Shown here piece after piece: positions 33,601-40,891 of a stretch of 42,687 nt of DNA (position 1 is the first letter of the stretch; each line of letters opens with the position of its first letter). The notes beneath the pieces were generated by a model, which had not been told where the DNA came from, made no database searches, and saw only the letters and a program-made list of their open reading frames with translations. The DNA comes from Holosporales bacterium (lineage in GTDB: Bacteria; Pseudomonadota; Alphaproteobacteria; Paracaedibacterales; CANFPP01). Made by a program: the position numbers and the translations under genes. The stretch spans positions 1 to 42,687 of the forward strand of contig CANFPP010000016.1 in NCBI GenBank assembly GCA_947449005.1, read 5' to 3'.

Positions 33601-35031
33601 ATGAAATACAGTTTTTGGCTCAAAGTCCTATTTATCGCGTTAATACTAAACACGCACACATACGCAAGGAATGTTAGTGCTTTTGTCGATTCACTTGATC
33701 TAGTAGATATCGAACGCTGGCAACTGTTTAATCATCAATCACCCGTAAAATCTCTTGATGATAACACACGCACAAAAGAGATTGGTTTAAAAACAAAGCA
33801 TCTCAACTCAATCTTTCAAGACCCCGCACAAATTGCACCAAATCGGCGATTGGCATCGGACGAAGAAAAAGAGATTCTTGTAAAGATTAGAATGCGTACA
33901 GCAGTCATTCACCTACAAGACTCAAAATATTCTCTGGAAAGGCGTGACTTGCAAACTATAGAAAAATCTTTGCAATCTCATTTTTTCAGCCTCTATCAAA
34001 TAGAGGATCTTGTTCATAGTCGTTTAGATCCGTCGACCATAGATCAGAATATCTTAAGAAAGCATAAAATGTTGGAAGTCCTCTGTGGCATAGATTCAGC
34101 CACCTTCAATAGATGGCTCAACGAAGTCCTGGCTGAAAACGCATTTGGTATACACCATCGAATGAAAGAGAGAATTGAAAGACTTGATTCAGCAATTAAA
34201 AACATAAAACGAGACCCCACTCAACACAATATTTTGCAATTCGGAGAGGTCGCAACAGTACAAGGAAGCGATCATATTAGAAATAAACTTGTTTTTATCT
34301 CAACATATGCAAATGCCAACCCTCGTGATGCTGTTCATATAAAATTACCTAACAGATCTGATGGCAGCGAAGCTTATATTAGTGTTCAAACTCCTGGTTC
34401 TATTAAAGATGTATCAGCACCTTTTACAATTCGCGCACACTTTGCCTTTGCTGATAATCTAGATAATTATAGCGAATGGCTCTCTGCTGGAATCACGCAT
34501 GGGAAAAATACGCATAAAGATGGATCTGAATTTCAAGTCAGAGTAGACCCTTGTTTCGACATAATAATACACAATGATAATGATGGCCTGGGCGGCAAAA
34601 TTTCACCCGATAATGCACATTTATCAGGCCTGCCTGAGCGCCCTTTAGATGAGGATGAAACATTCTCCTTTGTTTCGGAAATTAATGGCTCAAAACGTGT
34701 AAGAACCTTTCATCTCCTTGTCGGTGAAAACTATCGTCATCTCCTATACGATCTAACACAAGGCCGTTTAACATTTGATGATTTTCTGCACAATCTTAAC
34801 TTTATTCAATCACAAGAAACATTTGGCGAAGCTTTAGAGGCGCTCAAAGCACCAAATATTAGAAAGTATTGGAAAGTCGGGTTTCCTGCAGAATACACAC
34901 AGTGGGATTATCACCAATGGGAACAGTTCGAGCAAGAAACAATAATGCCAATGCTCAAGGCAAAAAAAATAGAGCGCTTTCAATTAAACCTACATCTTTC
35001 TAAAATGATGGCTTATATTGAGGAAAAATAA
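33601..35031 (+). CDS. Secreted protein, function unknown (476 aa)
   Basis: Signal peptide MKYSFWLKVLFIALILNTHTYA-RN. The mature protein appears to have a helical N-terminal part (about residues 60-210, KEILVKIRMRTAVIHLQ, NRWLNEVLAENAFGIHHRMKERIERLDSAI) and a beta-rich middle (225-340) with NKLVFISTYANANPRDAVHIKL, SVQTPGSIKDVSAPFTIRAHFAF and a Asp/Asn/Gly-rich loop IIIHNDNDGLGGKISPDNAHL. I recognise no family and no enzyme motif. Possibly a secreted host-interaction factor (inference). Ends 19 nt before the aldolase-family gene. Confidence 0.7.
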   Translation: MKYSFWLKVLFIALILNTHTYARNVSAFVDSLDLVDIERWQLFNHQSPVKSLDDNTRTKEIGLKTKHLNSIFQDPAQIAPNRRLASDEEKEILVKIRMRTAVIHLQDSKYSLERRDLQTIEKSLQSHFFSLYQIEDLVHSRLDPSTIDQNILRKHKMLEVLCGIDSATFNRWLNEVLAENAFGIHHRMKERIERLDSAIKNIKRDPTQHNILQFGEVATVQGSDHIRNKLVFISTYANANPRDAVHIKLPNRSDGSEAYISVQTPGSIKDVSAPFTIRAHFAFADNLDNYSEWLSAGITHGKNTHKDGSEFQVRVDPCFDIIIHNDNDGLGGKISPDNAHLSGLPERPLDEDETFSFVSEINGSKRVRTFHLLVGENYRHLLYDLTQGRLTFDDFLHNLNFIQSQETFGEALEALKAPNIRKYWKVGFPAEYTQWDYHQWEQFEQETIMPMLKAKKIERFQLNLHLSKMMAYIEEK

Positions 35032-35050
35032 GAACTTTAAAACCAGCAAT

Positions 35051-35767
35051 ATGAAACACCCACAAACTCAGCAAGACCTAGCATCAGCCTATCGCCTATG
35101 CGCTATGATGAATATGGATGACTTAACCTATTCCCATATTTCATCGCGCGCTTCTGGTGAAGATGCTTTTTACATCGCGCCTTTTGGCATGCTATTTGAA
35201 GAAGTGACGCCAGAATCTTTGCTGAAAGTAAGTTTTACTGGCGAAATTTTGCAGGGCTCTGAATATCAATACAACCTCACAGGCTACGTCCTGCACGGCA
35301 GCCTCTATCAATCTCGCCCAGATATTAACTCAGCCTTTCACCTACACACCATTGCCGGCGTTTCAGTTTCTGCCTTAAAAAACGGTCTTCTGCCTCTCAG
35401 TCAATGGGCTTTACACTTTTATAACCGTGTCGCCTATCATGACTACAGCTCTCTTCTTTTGGATTACGCCTCACAAACAAAACAGCTGATTGCCGATCTT
35501 GAACAAAAAAACATTATGTTTTTACGCAATCATGGAACCTTGACTTGCGGCAAAACAATTCAAGAAGCCTTCTTTTATTCTTATCATCTTGAACAAGCTT
35601 GCAAAGTTCAGTGTAAACTCAGCCATATCCCGCATACAGATCTCATAATCCCTTCGCCTGATGTCTGCGCAAAGGCTGTCGAAGACTTACTTTCTTTTGA
35701 GTCTGATCTTGGTCAGCGTGACTGGATAGCCCTCACTCGAAAACTAAATAGGCTAAATGTTCGATAG
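35051..35767 (+). CDS. Class II aldolase/adducin family protein
   Basis: A 238-aa enzyme-like protein with the class II aldolase fold: YRLCAMMNMDDLTYSHISSR, FYIAPFGMLFEEVTPESLLKV, the zinc pair His97/His99 in AFHLHTIAGVSVSAL, and His161 in FLRNHGTLTCGKTIQEAF. Zinc sites are intact, so activity is likely (aldolase, epimerase or related decarboxylase). Substrate unknown; many proteobacterial members are of unassigned function. I start at the ATG at 35051; the frame opens at 35018. It overlaps the convergent hemB by 15 nt. Confidence 0.87.
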   Translation: MKHPQTQQDLASAYRLCAMMNMDDLTYSHISSRASGEDAFYIAPFGMLFEEVTPESLLKVSFTGEILQGSEYQYNLTGYVLHGSLYQSRPDINSAFHLHTIAGVSVSALKNGLLPLSQWALHFYNRVAYHDYSSLLLDYASQTKQLIADLEQKNIMFLRNHGTLTCGKTIQEAFFYSYHLEQACKVQCKLSHIPHTDLIIPSPDVCAKAVEDLLSFESDLGQRDWIALTRKLNRLNVR

Positions 35768-36754
35768 CCATCTAGCCACTTCTTTAGCATAATACGTAAT
35801 AATGAAATCAGCGCCGGCCCTTTTAATGCTGGTCAGAATTTCCATTGCGGCTTTTTTCTCATCGATCCAGCCTTTTTCTGCAGCAGCTTTAATCATCGAA
35901 AATTCACCGCTTGTATGATACGCCGCCAAAGGAATATGCGTATAAGCCTGCTTCACTCGGCAAATCACATCCAGATAGGTGTGCGCTGGTTTCACCATCA
36001 ACATATCAGCGCCCTCAACCACATCAGCCTCAACTTCTCGAAGGGCCTCAATAGCATTTCCTGAATCCATTTGATATGCACTACGATCTCCAAACTTAGG
36101 TGCACCTTCTGTTGCAAGACGAAAGGGGCCATACATCGCCGAAGCATATTTTACTGAATAACTCAAAATAGGAATATGACTAAATCCAGCTTCATCCAAT
36201 CCATGCCGAATTGCCTTAACCATGCCATCGATCATGCCGCTTGGTGCCACAACATCTGCCCCTGCCCTTGCATGGCTAACCGCTTGCTGTATTAAAAGCT
36301 CTAAGGTTGCATCATTATCAAGATAAGCAGCCTGCCCATTTTCCCCACTAATAACTCCACAATGCCCGTGATCCGCATACTGGCAAAAGCATACATCTGT
36401 CATAATTAAAAGATGGGGAGCTAATGAGCAGATTTTTTTAATAGCTTTTTGAATAATCCCATCCTCATGGTACCCACCTGTCCCCATCGCATCTTTATGA
36501 TCCGGAACACCAAAGAGGAGAAGACTGTTAATTCCAAGCGCCGTAATTTCTCTGATTTCTTCTTCTAAGGCGCTTATTGGAATTTGAAAATGACCAGGCA
36601 TTGAAAGGATTTCTTGTTTCTCTCCTGTTTCATTTTTAATAAAAAGCGGTAAAACGAGGTCATTCAGATTTAACTCTGTTTCCCGAATAAGATCTCTTAA
36701 GACAGGGTGTTGCCTCAGTCTGCGCAAACGGAGTGCCGGAAATGTTGCGGTCAT
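35753..36754 (-). CDS. hemB: Delta-aminolevulinic acid dehydratase (porphobilinogen synthase) HemB
   Basis: Condenses two 5-aminolevulinate molecules to porphobilinogen in haem synthesis. Full length at 333 aa. Schiff-base lysines are Lys202 (SYSVKYASAMYGPFR) and Lys255 (MLMVKPAHTYLD). A metal-site segment with Cys122, Cys124 and Cys132 (DVCFCQYADHGHCG) indicates the zinc-binding type. The start overlaps the stop of the upstream membrane-protein gene by one base (TAATG). Confidence 0.96.
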   Translation of the reverse strand: MTATFPALRLRRLRQHPVLRDLIRETELNLNDLVLPLFIKNETGEKQEILSMPGHFQIPISALEEEIREITALGINSLLLFGVPDHKDAMGTGGYHEDGIIQKAIKKICSLAPHLLIMTDVCFCQYADHGHCGVISGENGQAAYLDNDATLELLIQQAVSHARAGADVVAPSGMIDGMVKAIRHGLDEAGFSHIPILSYSVKYASAMYGPFRLATEGAPKFGDRSAYQMDSGNAIEALREVEADVVEGADMLMVKPAHTYLDVICRVKQAYTHIPLAAYHTSGEFSMIKAAAEKGWIDEKKAAMEILTSIKRAGADFIITYYAKEVARWLSNI

Positions 36755-37140
36755 TATGTTGTTTCTTTGGATTTAAAAATAATAAGGGCATGAATAGCCA
36801 AAGCAATCATCGCCGTAAAAAGATAAGGCAGATCAAAAACAATCCTATTCTTCAATCTCACAGGCTCTTCTTTTGCGTAAATTTGGATAGCCTGCTGACG
36901 AAGCTCTTCTACTTTTTCTGGCTTCATTTTTTTAAAACGCTCTCCTCCATAATTTCCATAATTTTCGGCCTGCAAATTATGAGGGAGATTAATCGTGGCT
37001 TCAAAACAAGCCATCTTAAAAAAGTCACTAGTAAGGCTTGCTACTTTAAAAACTATATAAATAACAGTTATAAGACATACCAAATAACAGTAGATTAATT
37101 TAATATTAGAGCGATTGAGCACAGACATAAAATTTACCAT
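36754..37140 (-). CDS. Small membrane protein upstream of hemB, function unknown
   Basis: A 128-aa protein with two predicted membrane helices (about 14-33 and 104-122) and a charged central loop with the basic-acidic segment GGERFKKMKPEKVEELRQQAIQIYAKEEPVRL. Coupled to hemB through TAATG, so they are probably co-transcribed. An internal ATG at 37128 is an alternative start. Family not recognised. Confidence 0.6.
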   Translation of the reverse strand: MVNFMSVLNRSNIKLIYCYLVCLITVIYIVFKVASLTSDFFKMACFEATINLPHNLQAENYGNYGGERFKKMKPEKVEELRQQAIQIYAKEEPVRLKNRIVFDLPYLFTAMIALAIHALIIFKSKETT

Positions 37141-37157
37141 AAGAATAAAGTGAATCC

Positions 37158-37265
37158 ATGAATAATAGTGTAAAAGAAATAACGATCAGCGAGCAAGAGG
37201 CAATATACCACTCAACAATCTATGACCGCCCCTCTTGCCTGTTATGGAAGCGATACTTACATTAA
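37158..37265 (+). pseudogene. Truncated 5' fragment of the MazG-like gene
   Basis: The frame reads MNNSVKEITISEQEAI and then diverges and stops after 35 codons. The KEITISEQEAI segment is identical to the start of the MazG-like protein at 38349, and the 34 bases at 37171-37204 match 38362-38395 exactly. An AAGAATAAA upstream match (37141-37149 and 38325-38333) suggests the duplication began before the start codon. Confidence 0.75.
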
Positions 37266-37488
37266 TTATGAAATTGGCTTGCTATCTCTCTATTTAACGT
37301 TTCATAAAGATACGTTAAGTCAAAGTCAGGTTTCTCAAAAAATTGAATTAGCTAAGGATGGTTTGCTACTCGGACTTGAAGATAGTTTTACAGAGAAATT
37401 TAGTCGATTCTTAAGACGGGACACTCTTACTTTAAGCCAAGTATTTTTAGCAAAAGAAAAAAAGAAGCAAGAGGAGATAGCGCTATGA
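37222..37488 (+). CDS. Small protein of unknown function at the insertion edge
   Basis: An 88-aa frame, MTAPLACYGSDTYINYEIGLLSLYLTFHKDTL..., with a charged C terminus (LAKEKKKQEEIAL). It has no ribosome binding site of note, and the frame stays open upstream to 37183 through the mazG fragment, so it may be the 3' part of a gene whose beginning was lost when the block inserted. Its stop overlaps the next start (ATGA). Family unknown. Confidence 0.45.
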   Translation: MTAPLACYGSDTYINYEIGLLSLYLTFHKDTLSQSQVSQKIELAKDGLLLGLEDSFTEKFSRFLRRDTLTLSQVFLAKEKKKQEEIAL

Positions 37489-37943
37489 AAGCAAAATACG
37501 TAGGTATGTTTCTTTTTCTTATTTTCATAAAGGGAGAGATAAGCACTGCAAGTGACTCATGGTTGAGTTCCGATTGGTCAAGCTGCATGCCCTCACCTAT
37601 TAAAACATTTTTCTCTGCTGACAAAAAAAAACCCGATGATCCTTTCGCAACGCTTCCAAATTGTTTTAAAAGGACCAATTATCTTCCTCAACCCTATTTT
37701 TTAGATAATGGGTCAATTTCCGATTTTGATTTATCCCCCGCCCATGTTAAGGAGATGAAAAAACATTGGAAATATCTTCAAAAAGTCATAAATACTCCCG
37801 ATTCTGATTTTGGAGGAAAAAAAATGATCTTATTATGGATTTACATTGTCAACTTGCAAAAGAAGGATATGCCCCTGTCTTTAGAGGATTATATGAAATT
37901 TTCAAAGATGGAAAATATGGCCAAAAACCGAATGGTAAATTAA
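37485..37943 (+). CDS. Secreted protein, upstream part of a frameshifted gene
   Basis: A 152-aa frame with signal peptide MKAKYVGMFLFLIFIKGEISTA-S. The mature part MPSPIKTFFSADKKKPDDPFATLPNCF... runs normally up to an A8 tract at 37817-37824. In this frame it then reads on as MILLWIYIVNLQKKDMP... for about 40 codons, which looks out of frame. Inserting one A (or slipping back one base) at that tract joins it smoothly to the downstream frame as GGKKNDLIMDLHCQLAKEG. Probably one gene, 37485-38332, broken or recoded. Confidence 0.6.
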   Translation: MKAKYVGMFLFLIFIKGEISTASDSWLSSDWSSCMPSPIKTFFSADKKKPDDPFATLPNCFKRTNYLPQPYFLDNGSISDFDLSPAHVKEMKKHWKYLQKVINTPDSDFGGKKMILLWIYIVNLQKKDMPLSLEDYMKFSKMENMAKNRMVN

Positions 37944-38332
37944 GAAGTCTTTTTTCTGATTATATAGGCGTAGGGACAATAACGTCTCTGCGAGAAAAGC
38001 AAAGAATAAGTAAAAGACTTATGCAAAACTTTATTAATCAAGAAGAGGAAGATTTTGCAGCATATGTCTCAACAATAAGAAATTCCAATGAATCCACAGA
38101 AGAATATGAAGATGAAGATTACGTGGACGATTCAGACACAGATGAAAATATGTCTGATGAGGAGGATGCTGCCCAATATTCTGCAGACTCTAAGGAAGTG
38201 TTTGATGGTGAATCCAATAGCTCTTCACCTCTTTTCCAAACAGAATTGTCCGGCGTGAGAAATACAGAAAATCCTATTCATGCGCAATCAAAAGCTGCTG
38301 GCCTGAGCAAAAGAGAGAGAAAAAAAGAATAA
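37835..38332 (+). CDS. Downstream part of the frameshifted secreted-protein gene
   Basis: A 165-aa frame beginning MDLHCQLAKEGYAPVFRGLYEIFKDGKYG that has no signal peptide and no ribosome binding site. It overlaps the upstream frame by 109 nt in frame -1. The C-terminal half is very acidic and probably disordered (EEYEDEDYVDDSDTDENMSDEED), similar in style to block member 1 at 25494. Best read as the second part of the gene that starts at 37485; an independent gene is less likely. Confidence 0.5.
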   Translation: MDLHCQLAKEGYAPVFRGLYEIFKDGKYGQKPNGKLRSLFSDYIGVGTITSLREKQRISKRLMQNFINQEEEDFAAYVSTIRNSNESTEEYEDEDYVDDSDTDENMSDEEDAAQYSADSKEVFDGESNSSSPLFQTELSGVRNTENPIHAQSKAAGLSKRERKKE

Positions 38333-38348
38333 ATAATAATAGTAAACT

Positions 38349-38723
38349 ATGAAAAACACCCTAAAAGAAATAACGATCAGCGAGCAAGAGGCAATTGATT
38401 TTGGCTTCAATTGGACGCACCCTGATCAGATCTTTGATCAAATACAAAGCGAATGCCAAGAAGTTCGTGAGGTACTAAACGACCCCTCGAAAAGTGACGA
38501 GCTTGAAAATGAATTGGGCGACTTAATGCATGCCACAATTTCCCTTTGTGTCTTTACTGGATTGGATCCTGAAACTGCACTTCAAAAAAACTTATTAAAA
38601 TTCAACAAACGCTTTAATGAGGTTGTCAGGCTTGCCAAACAAGATGGACACACGAATCTTAAAGGTCAAACCAGTGAAATTTTAATGGGCTACTGGAATA
38701 AAGCAAAACTTAATGTTGGATGA
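38349..38723 (+). CDS. MazG-like nucleotide pyrophosphohydrolase
   Basis: A 124-aa all-alpha protein of the MazG/dUTPase-like superfamily, which hydrolyses NTPs or modified dNTPs to monophosphates. The metal-binding pattern is IQSECQEVREVL then SDELENELGDLMHATISLC (E-x-x-E and E-x-x-D). Substrate cannot be told. Its first 17 codons are duplicated at 37158. The stop overlaps a possible upstream start of the next gene. Confidence 0.82.
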   Translation: MKNTLKEITISEQEAIDFGFNWTHPDQIFDQIQSECQEVREVLNDPSKSDELENELGDLMHATISLCVFTGLDPETALQKNLLKFNKRFNEVVRLAKQDGHTNLKGQTSEILMGYWNKAKLNVG

Positions 38724-38770
38724 TAAAACAGCAAGATGATAAGTTGCCTTTTTTAAAGAAGGAGATTTCT

Positions 38771-39187
38771 ATGGACCACGAAAACAAAAAAAACATTCCC
38801 ACAATGATCCCCTACTTAACCGTATGTAATGCCAAAGAATCGATAAGTTTTTATGAAAAAGCGTTTGGCTTTGGTTGGTTAAATGCTGCTGAAGCAGACG
38901 AAAATGGCGACATTCAACATGCTGAAATGTCTTACAAAGATATTTTAATTATGTTTGCTCCTGAAGGTGCTTGGGGTGACTTAACCACTAAAGCTCCTAT
39001 CACTACAGGTACACGCTCTCCAATGAGCCTTTATCTTTACTGTGATGATCTAGAAGCACTTTATCAGCAAGCCATTAAAGCCGGAGCCAAATCAATCAAA
39101 GAACCTTTTGATGCCTTTTGGGGTGATCGTGTTTTTCAAGTTTCCGATACTAATGGGTATGAATGGATGTTTGCCAAGTCGCTATAG
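38771..39187 (+). CDS. VOC-family (glyoxalase/PhnB-like) protein
   Basis: A 138-aa protein with the vicinal-oxygen-chelate fold: IPYLTVCNAKESISFYEKAFGF, then DIQHAEMSYKDILIMFAPEG and the second beta-alpha-beta unit SLYLYCDDLEALYQQAIKAGAKSIKEPFDAFWGDRVFQVSDTNGYEWMFAK. The ending is typical of PhnB-like proteins; glyoxalase activity is not certain. I use the ATG at 38771, preceded by AAGGAGATTTCT, over the ATG at 38720 that overlaps the MazG-like stop. Confidence 0.87.
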   Translation: MDHENKKNIPTMIPYLTVCNAKESISFYEKAFGFGWLNAAEADENGDIQHAEMSYKDILIMFAPEGAWGDLTTKAPITTGTRSPMSLYLYCDDLEALYQQAIKAGAKSIKEPFDAFWGDRVFQVSDTNGYEWMFAKSL

Positions 39188-39233
39188 CTTTTATGAATAA
39201 AGAAAGATGATCGCCTGATTAACATCCGATAAA

Positions 39234-39392
39234 CTATACCTATATGTATGAAAATGACTGGTATTTAAGGCAAATGTTTTGAGTGGTTATGCCCATGAAT
39301 TGGGTATACTAGAGCTTTTAAAAGCGCAGATAGTTCATTCTATCTAAGATTTTTAAAGAGATAATTAATGATCAAAAGATCAACTTAAAAAC
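39234..39392. repeat. Dispersed intergenic repeat, copy 1
   Basis: Shares most of its length with 40586-40726: a 5' block around ATTTAAGGCA, then (after 23 extra bases in this copy) a 3' block with AGATAGTTCATTCTATCT and GATAATTAATGATCAAA. The centre is a long imperfect hairpin (TTTTAAAAG...AGATAG-ttcatt-CTATCT...TTTTTAAA). Copy 1 lies after the VOC gene. Could be a small mobile element or a structured RNA. Confidence 0.75.
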
Positions 39393-39438
39393 AGACATTT
39401 TAATTCACTACAGCTATATCATCTGCATAAAAACAAAT

Positions 39439-39475
39439 AAGGAGCCAGGGAAATTGCCTGGCTCCTTGTTTTTTT
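39439..39475. terminator. Bidirectional rho-independent terminator
   Basis: Perfect 11-bp stem AAGGAGCCAGG/CCTGGCTCCTT with loop GAAATTG. GTTTTTTT follows on the plus strand, and TATTTGTTTTT follows on the minus strand, so it serves both the VOC gene and the convergent secreted-protein gene that ends at 39498. Confidence 0.9.
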
Positions 39476-39497
39476 AGCTAAACAATTAAGAAATTAA

Positions 39498-39905
39498 CTA
39501 TTGCTCAGCATCACCCACTTTAATCGCATTTTTAATGATTTTACCTGCATACCTAACTCTCTTTGGTTCTTTATCTTTGTCAGCGTCTTTCAAATTAGCT
39601 GCGTCTAAGTAACCAAATACAACTTTAGATCCTGCTTTTTGCGCATAACGACAAACTTTGCTATCTTTTAACTCCGCACCAGTTAATTTTGCACATTGAG
39701 CACTCCAAACACCATAAGCCCAGTCACCGATTTCAGAAAACTTACAATCTGAACACTGTTTTGCCTCATTTTCTGACGCAGTTTTACCATGCTTAAAATC
39801 ACAAATGTTACAGTCAAATCCTGATGAGTTATCAGTTGCATAAGCTTGGAAACTTGCTACAGACAATACTAAAGCTAATGCTGATATTTTTAATGTCTTT
39901 ATCAT
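39498..39905 (-). CDS. Secreted cysteine-rich protein, function unknown
   Basis: A 135-aa product with signal peptide of about 23 residues (MIKTLKISALALVLSVASFQAYA-TD). Six cysteines remain in the mature part: C32-x2-C35, C51-x2-C54, C71 and C85; the two CxxC pairs resemble a small rubredoxin-like knuckle or disulfide pairs. The C terminus is lysine-rich. Family unknown. SD GAGGA before the ATG. It ends at a bidirectional terminator. Confidence 0.68.
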   Translation of the reverse strand: MIKTLKISALALVLSVASFQAYATDNSSGFDCNICDFKHGKTASENEAKQCSDCKFSEIGDWAYGVWSAQCAKLTGAELKDSKVCRYAQKAGSKVVFGYLDAANLKDADKDKEPKRVRYAGKIIKNAIKVGDAEQ

Positions 39906-40047
39906 GTGTTGAGTCCTCTTTTATATAAATGAATATTAGATTGCATAATTGAAGATATAATAATTTGGTTAACAATCTGTTAATTTTCCTAAATTAAACT
40001 CTGAAATTTTCCTCAAAATTTCGACACCGACTATGTATTTGTCGATC

Positions 40048-40080
40048 AAAAAAAACGGCGATCAAACTTAACTGATCGCC
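40048..40080 (-). terminator. Rho-independent terminator of the gene at 40112
   Basis: On the minus strand: stem GGCGATCA/TGATCGCC, loop GTTAAGTT, then G and a run of eight Ts. Confidence 0.88.
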
Positions 40081-40111
40081 ATTAATATCGCTTAGTAAAA
40101 ACTAAATGATT

Positions 40112-40456
40112 TTACTGAACAACATTATTTCCTGCATCAACTACTGCTTTAATTACATCTGGATTAAGCTTACCAATTTCGAAGAAACCTTCACCCATTC
40201 CTGAGTAAGCAACCTTACATTTCCTTTTGTTTGCTTCAGGAGTGCCACACTTATGCTTCTCAGCAAAACCCATGAAAAAATCTATAGCTTCACCTGATTG
40301 AGGCCCCTCAAGACCTAAACAATAGGCAACAAGCCCGCTTTTTCCATTACCTTTAGCTAGACCTGCGTCACGAGTACAATCATTTGGAGCAAATGCATTT
40401 GCTGAGCTCATACCAAGAACCAACAATGAAGCTACGATTAATTTATTCTTTAACAT
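40112..40456 (-). CDS. Secreted four-cysteine protein, function unknown
   Basis: A 114-aa product with signal peptide MLKNKLIVASLLVLGMSSANA-FA. Mature part has four cysteines (C27, C46, C70, C80), enough for two disulfides. The segment AIDFFMGFAEKHKCGTPEANKRKC is the most distinctive part; no family is recognised. AAAGGA lies upstream of the ATG, and the gene has its own terminator, so it is a single-gene unit. Confidence 0.7.
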   Translation of the reverse strand: MLKNKLIVASLLVLGMSSANAFAPNDCTRDAGLAKGNGKSGLVAYCLGLEGPQSGEAIDFFMGFAEKHKCGTPEANKRKCKVAYSGMGEGFFEIGKLNPDVIKAVVDAGNNVVQ

Positions 40457-40585
40457 TTCAAAATCCTTTACGGTAAATTTTTAAACAAAGAAACTGGATG
40501 AAATTTCAACCAACAGCTTATCAAGATTCAATTTAGCTCAAGACTTGTTAACAAAGAGTTAACTGCATCAATATTTCTTGAAGAA

Positions 40586-40726
40586 TATATACCTGCTATG
40601 AATGAAGATACCTGGAATTTAAGGCAGAGATTTTGAGCGGAAATAGAGTTTTTAAAACCGCAGATAGCTCATTCTATCTAAGATTTTAAAAGCGATAATT
40701 AATGATCAAAGGATCAACTTAAAAAC
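40586..40726. repeat. Dispersed intergenic repeat, copy 2
   Basis: Second copy of the element at 39234-39392, in the same orientation and 23 bases shorter. Arms around the conserved AGATAG/CTATCT hairpin differ from copy 1 mostly at matched positions, so pairing is roughly retained. Confidence 0.75.
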
Positions 40727-40834
40727 GGGTGGCTTCATTCATGACAGGTATAGAATAAACGAACTTGCTATATTGGTTAATTTTTTGTTTAATGGCCCTT
40801 AGAGAATCACGCCATTGTCATTCTTCCTCCGCGT

Positions 40835-40867
40835 CGTCATTCCTTTGAGATCGGAGATTCAGGCTGT
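40835..40867 (+). repeat. Short dispersed element, copy 2 (CGTCAT...CGGAGATTCARGCTGT)
   Basis: Begins CGTCAT and ends CGGAGATTCAGGCTGT; counterpart of 11766-11798 in the same orientation. Confidence 0.4.
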
Positions 40868-40891
40868 TCAAAAAAACAAAAGGATAACGTT

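Larger units (their letters stand above)
40457..40891. other. Intergenic region with dispersed repeat copy 2
   Basis: No gene seen. Contains the second copy of the dispersed repeat (40586-40726), two CGTCATTC-like fragments and the short element at 40835-40867, leading into the secreted-protein gene at 40892. Confidence 0.5.
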
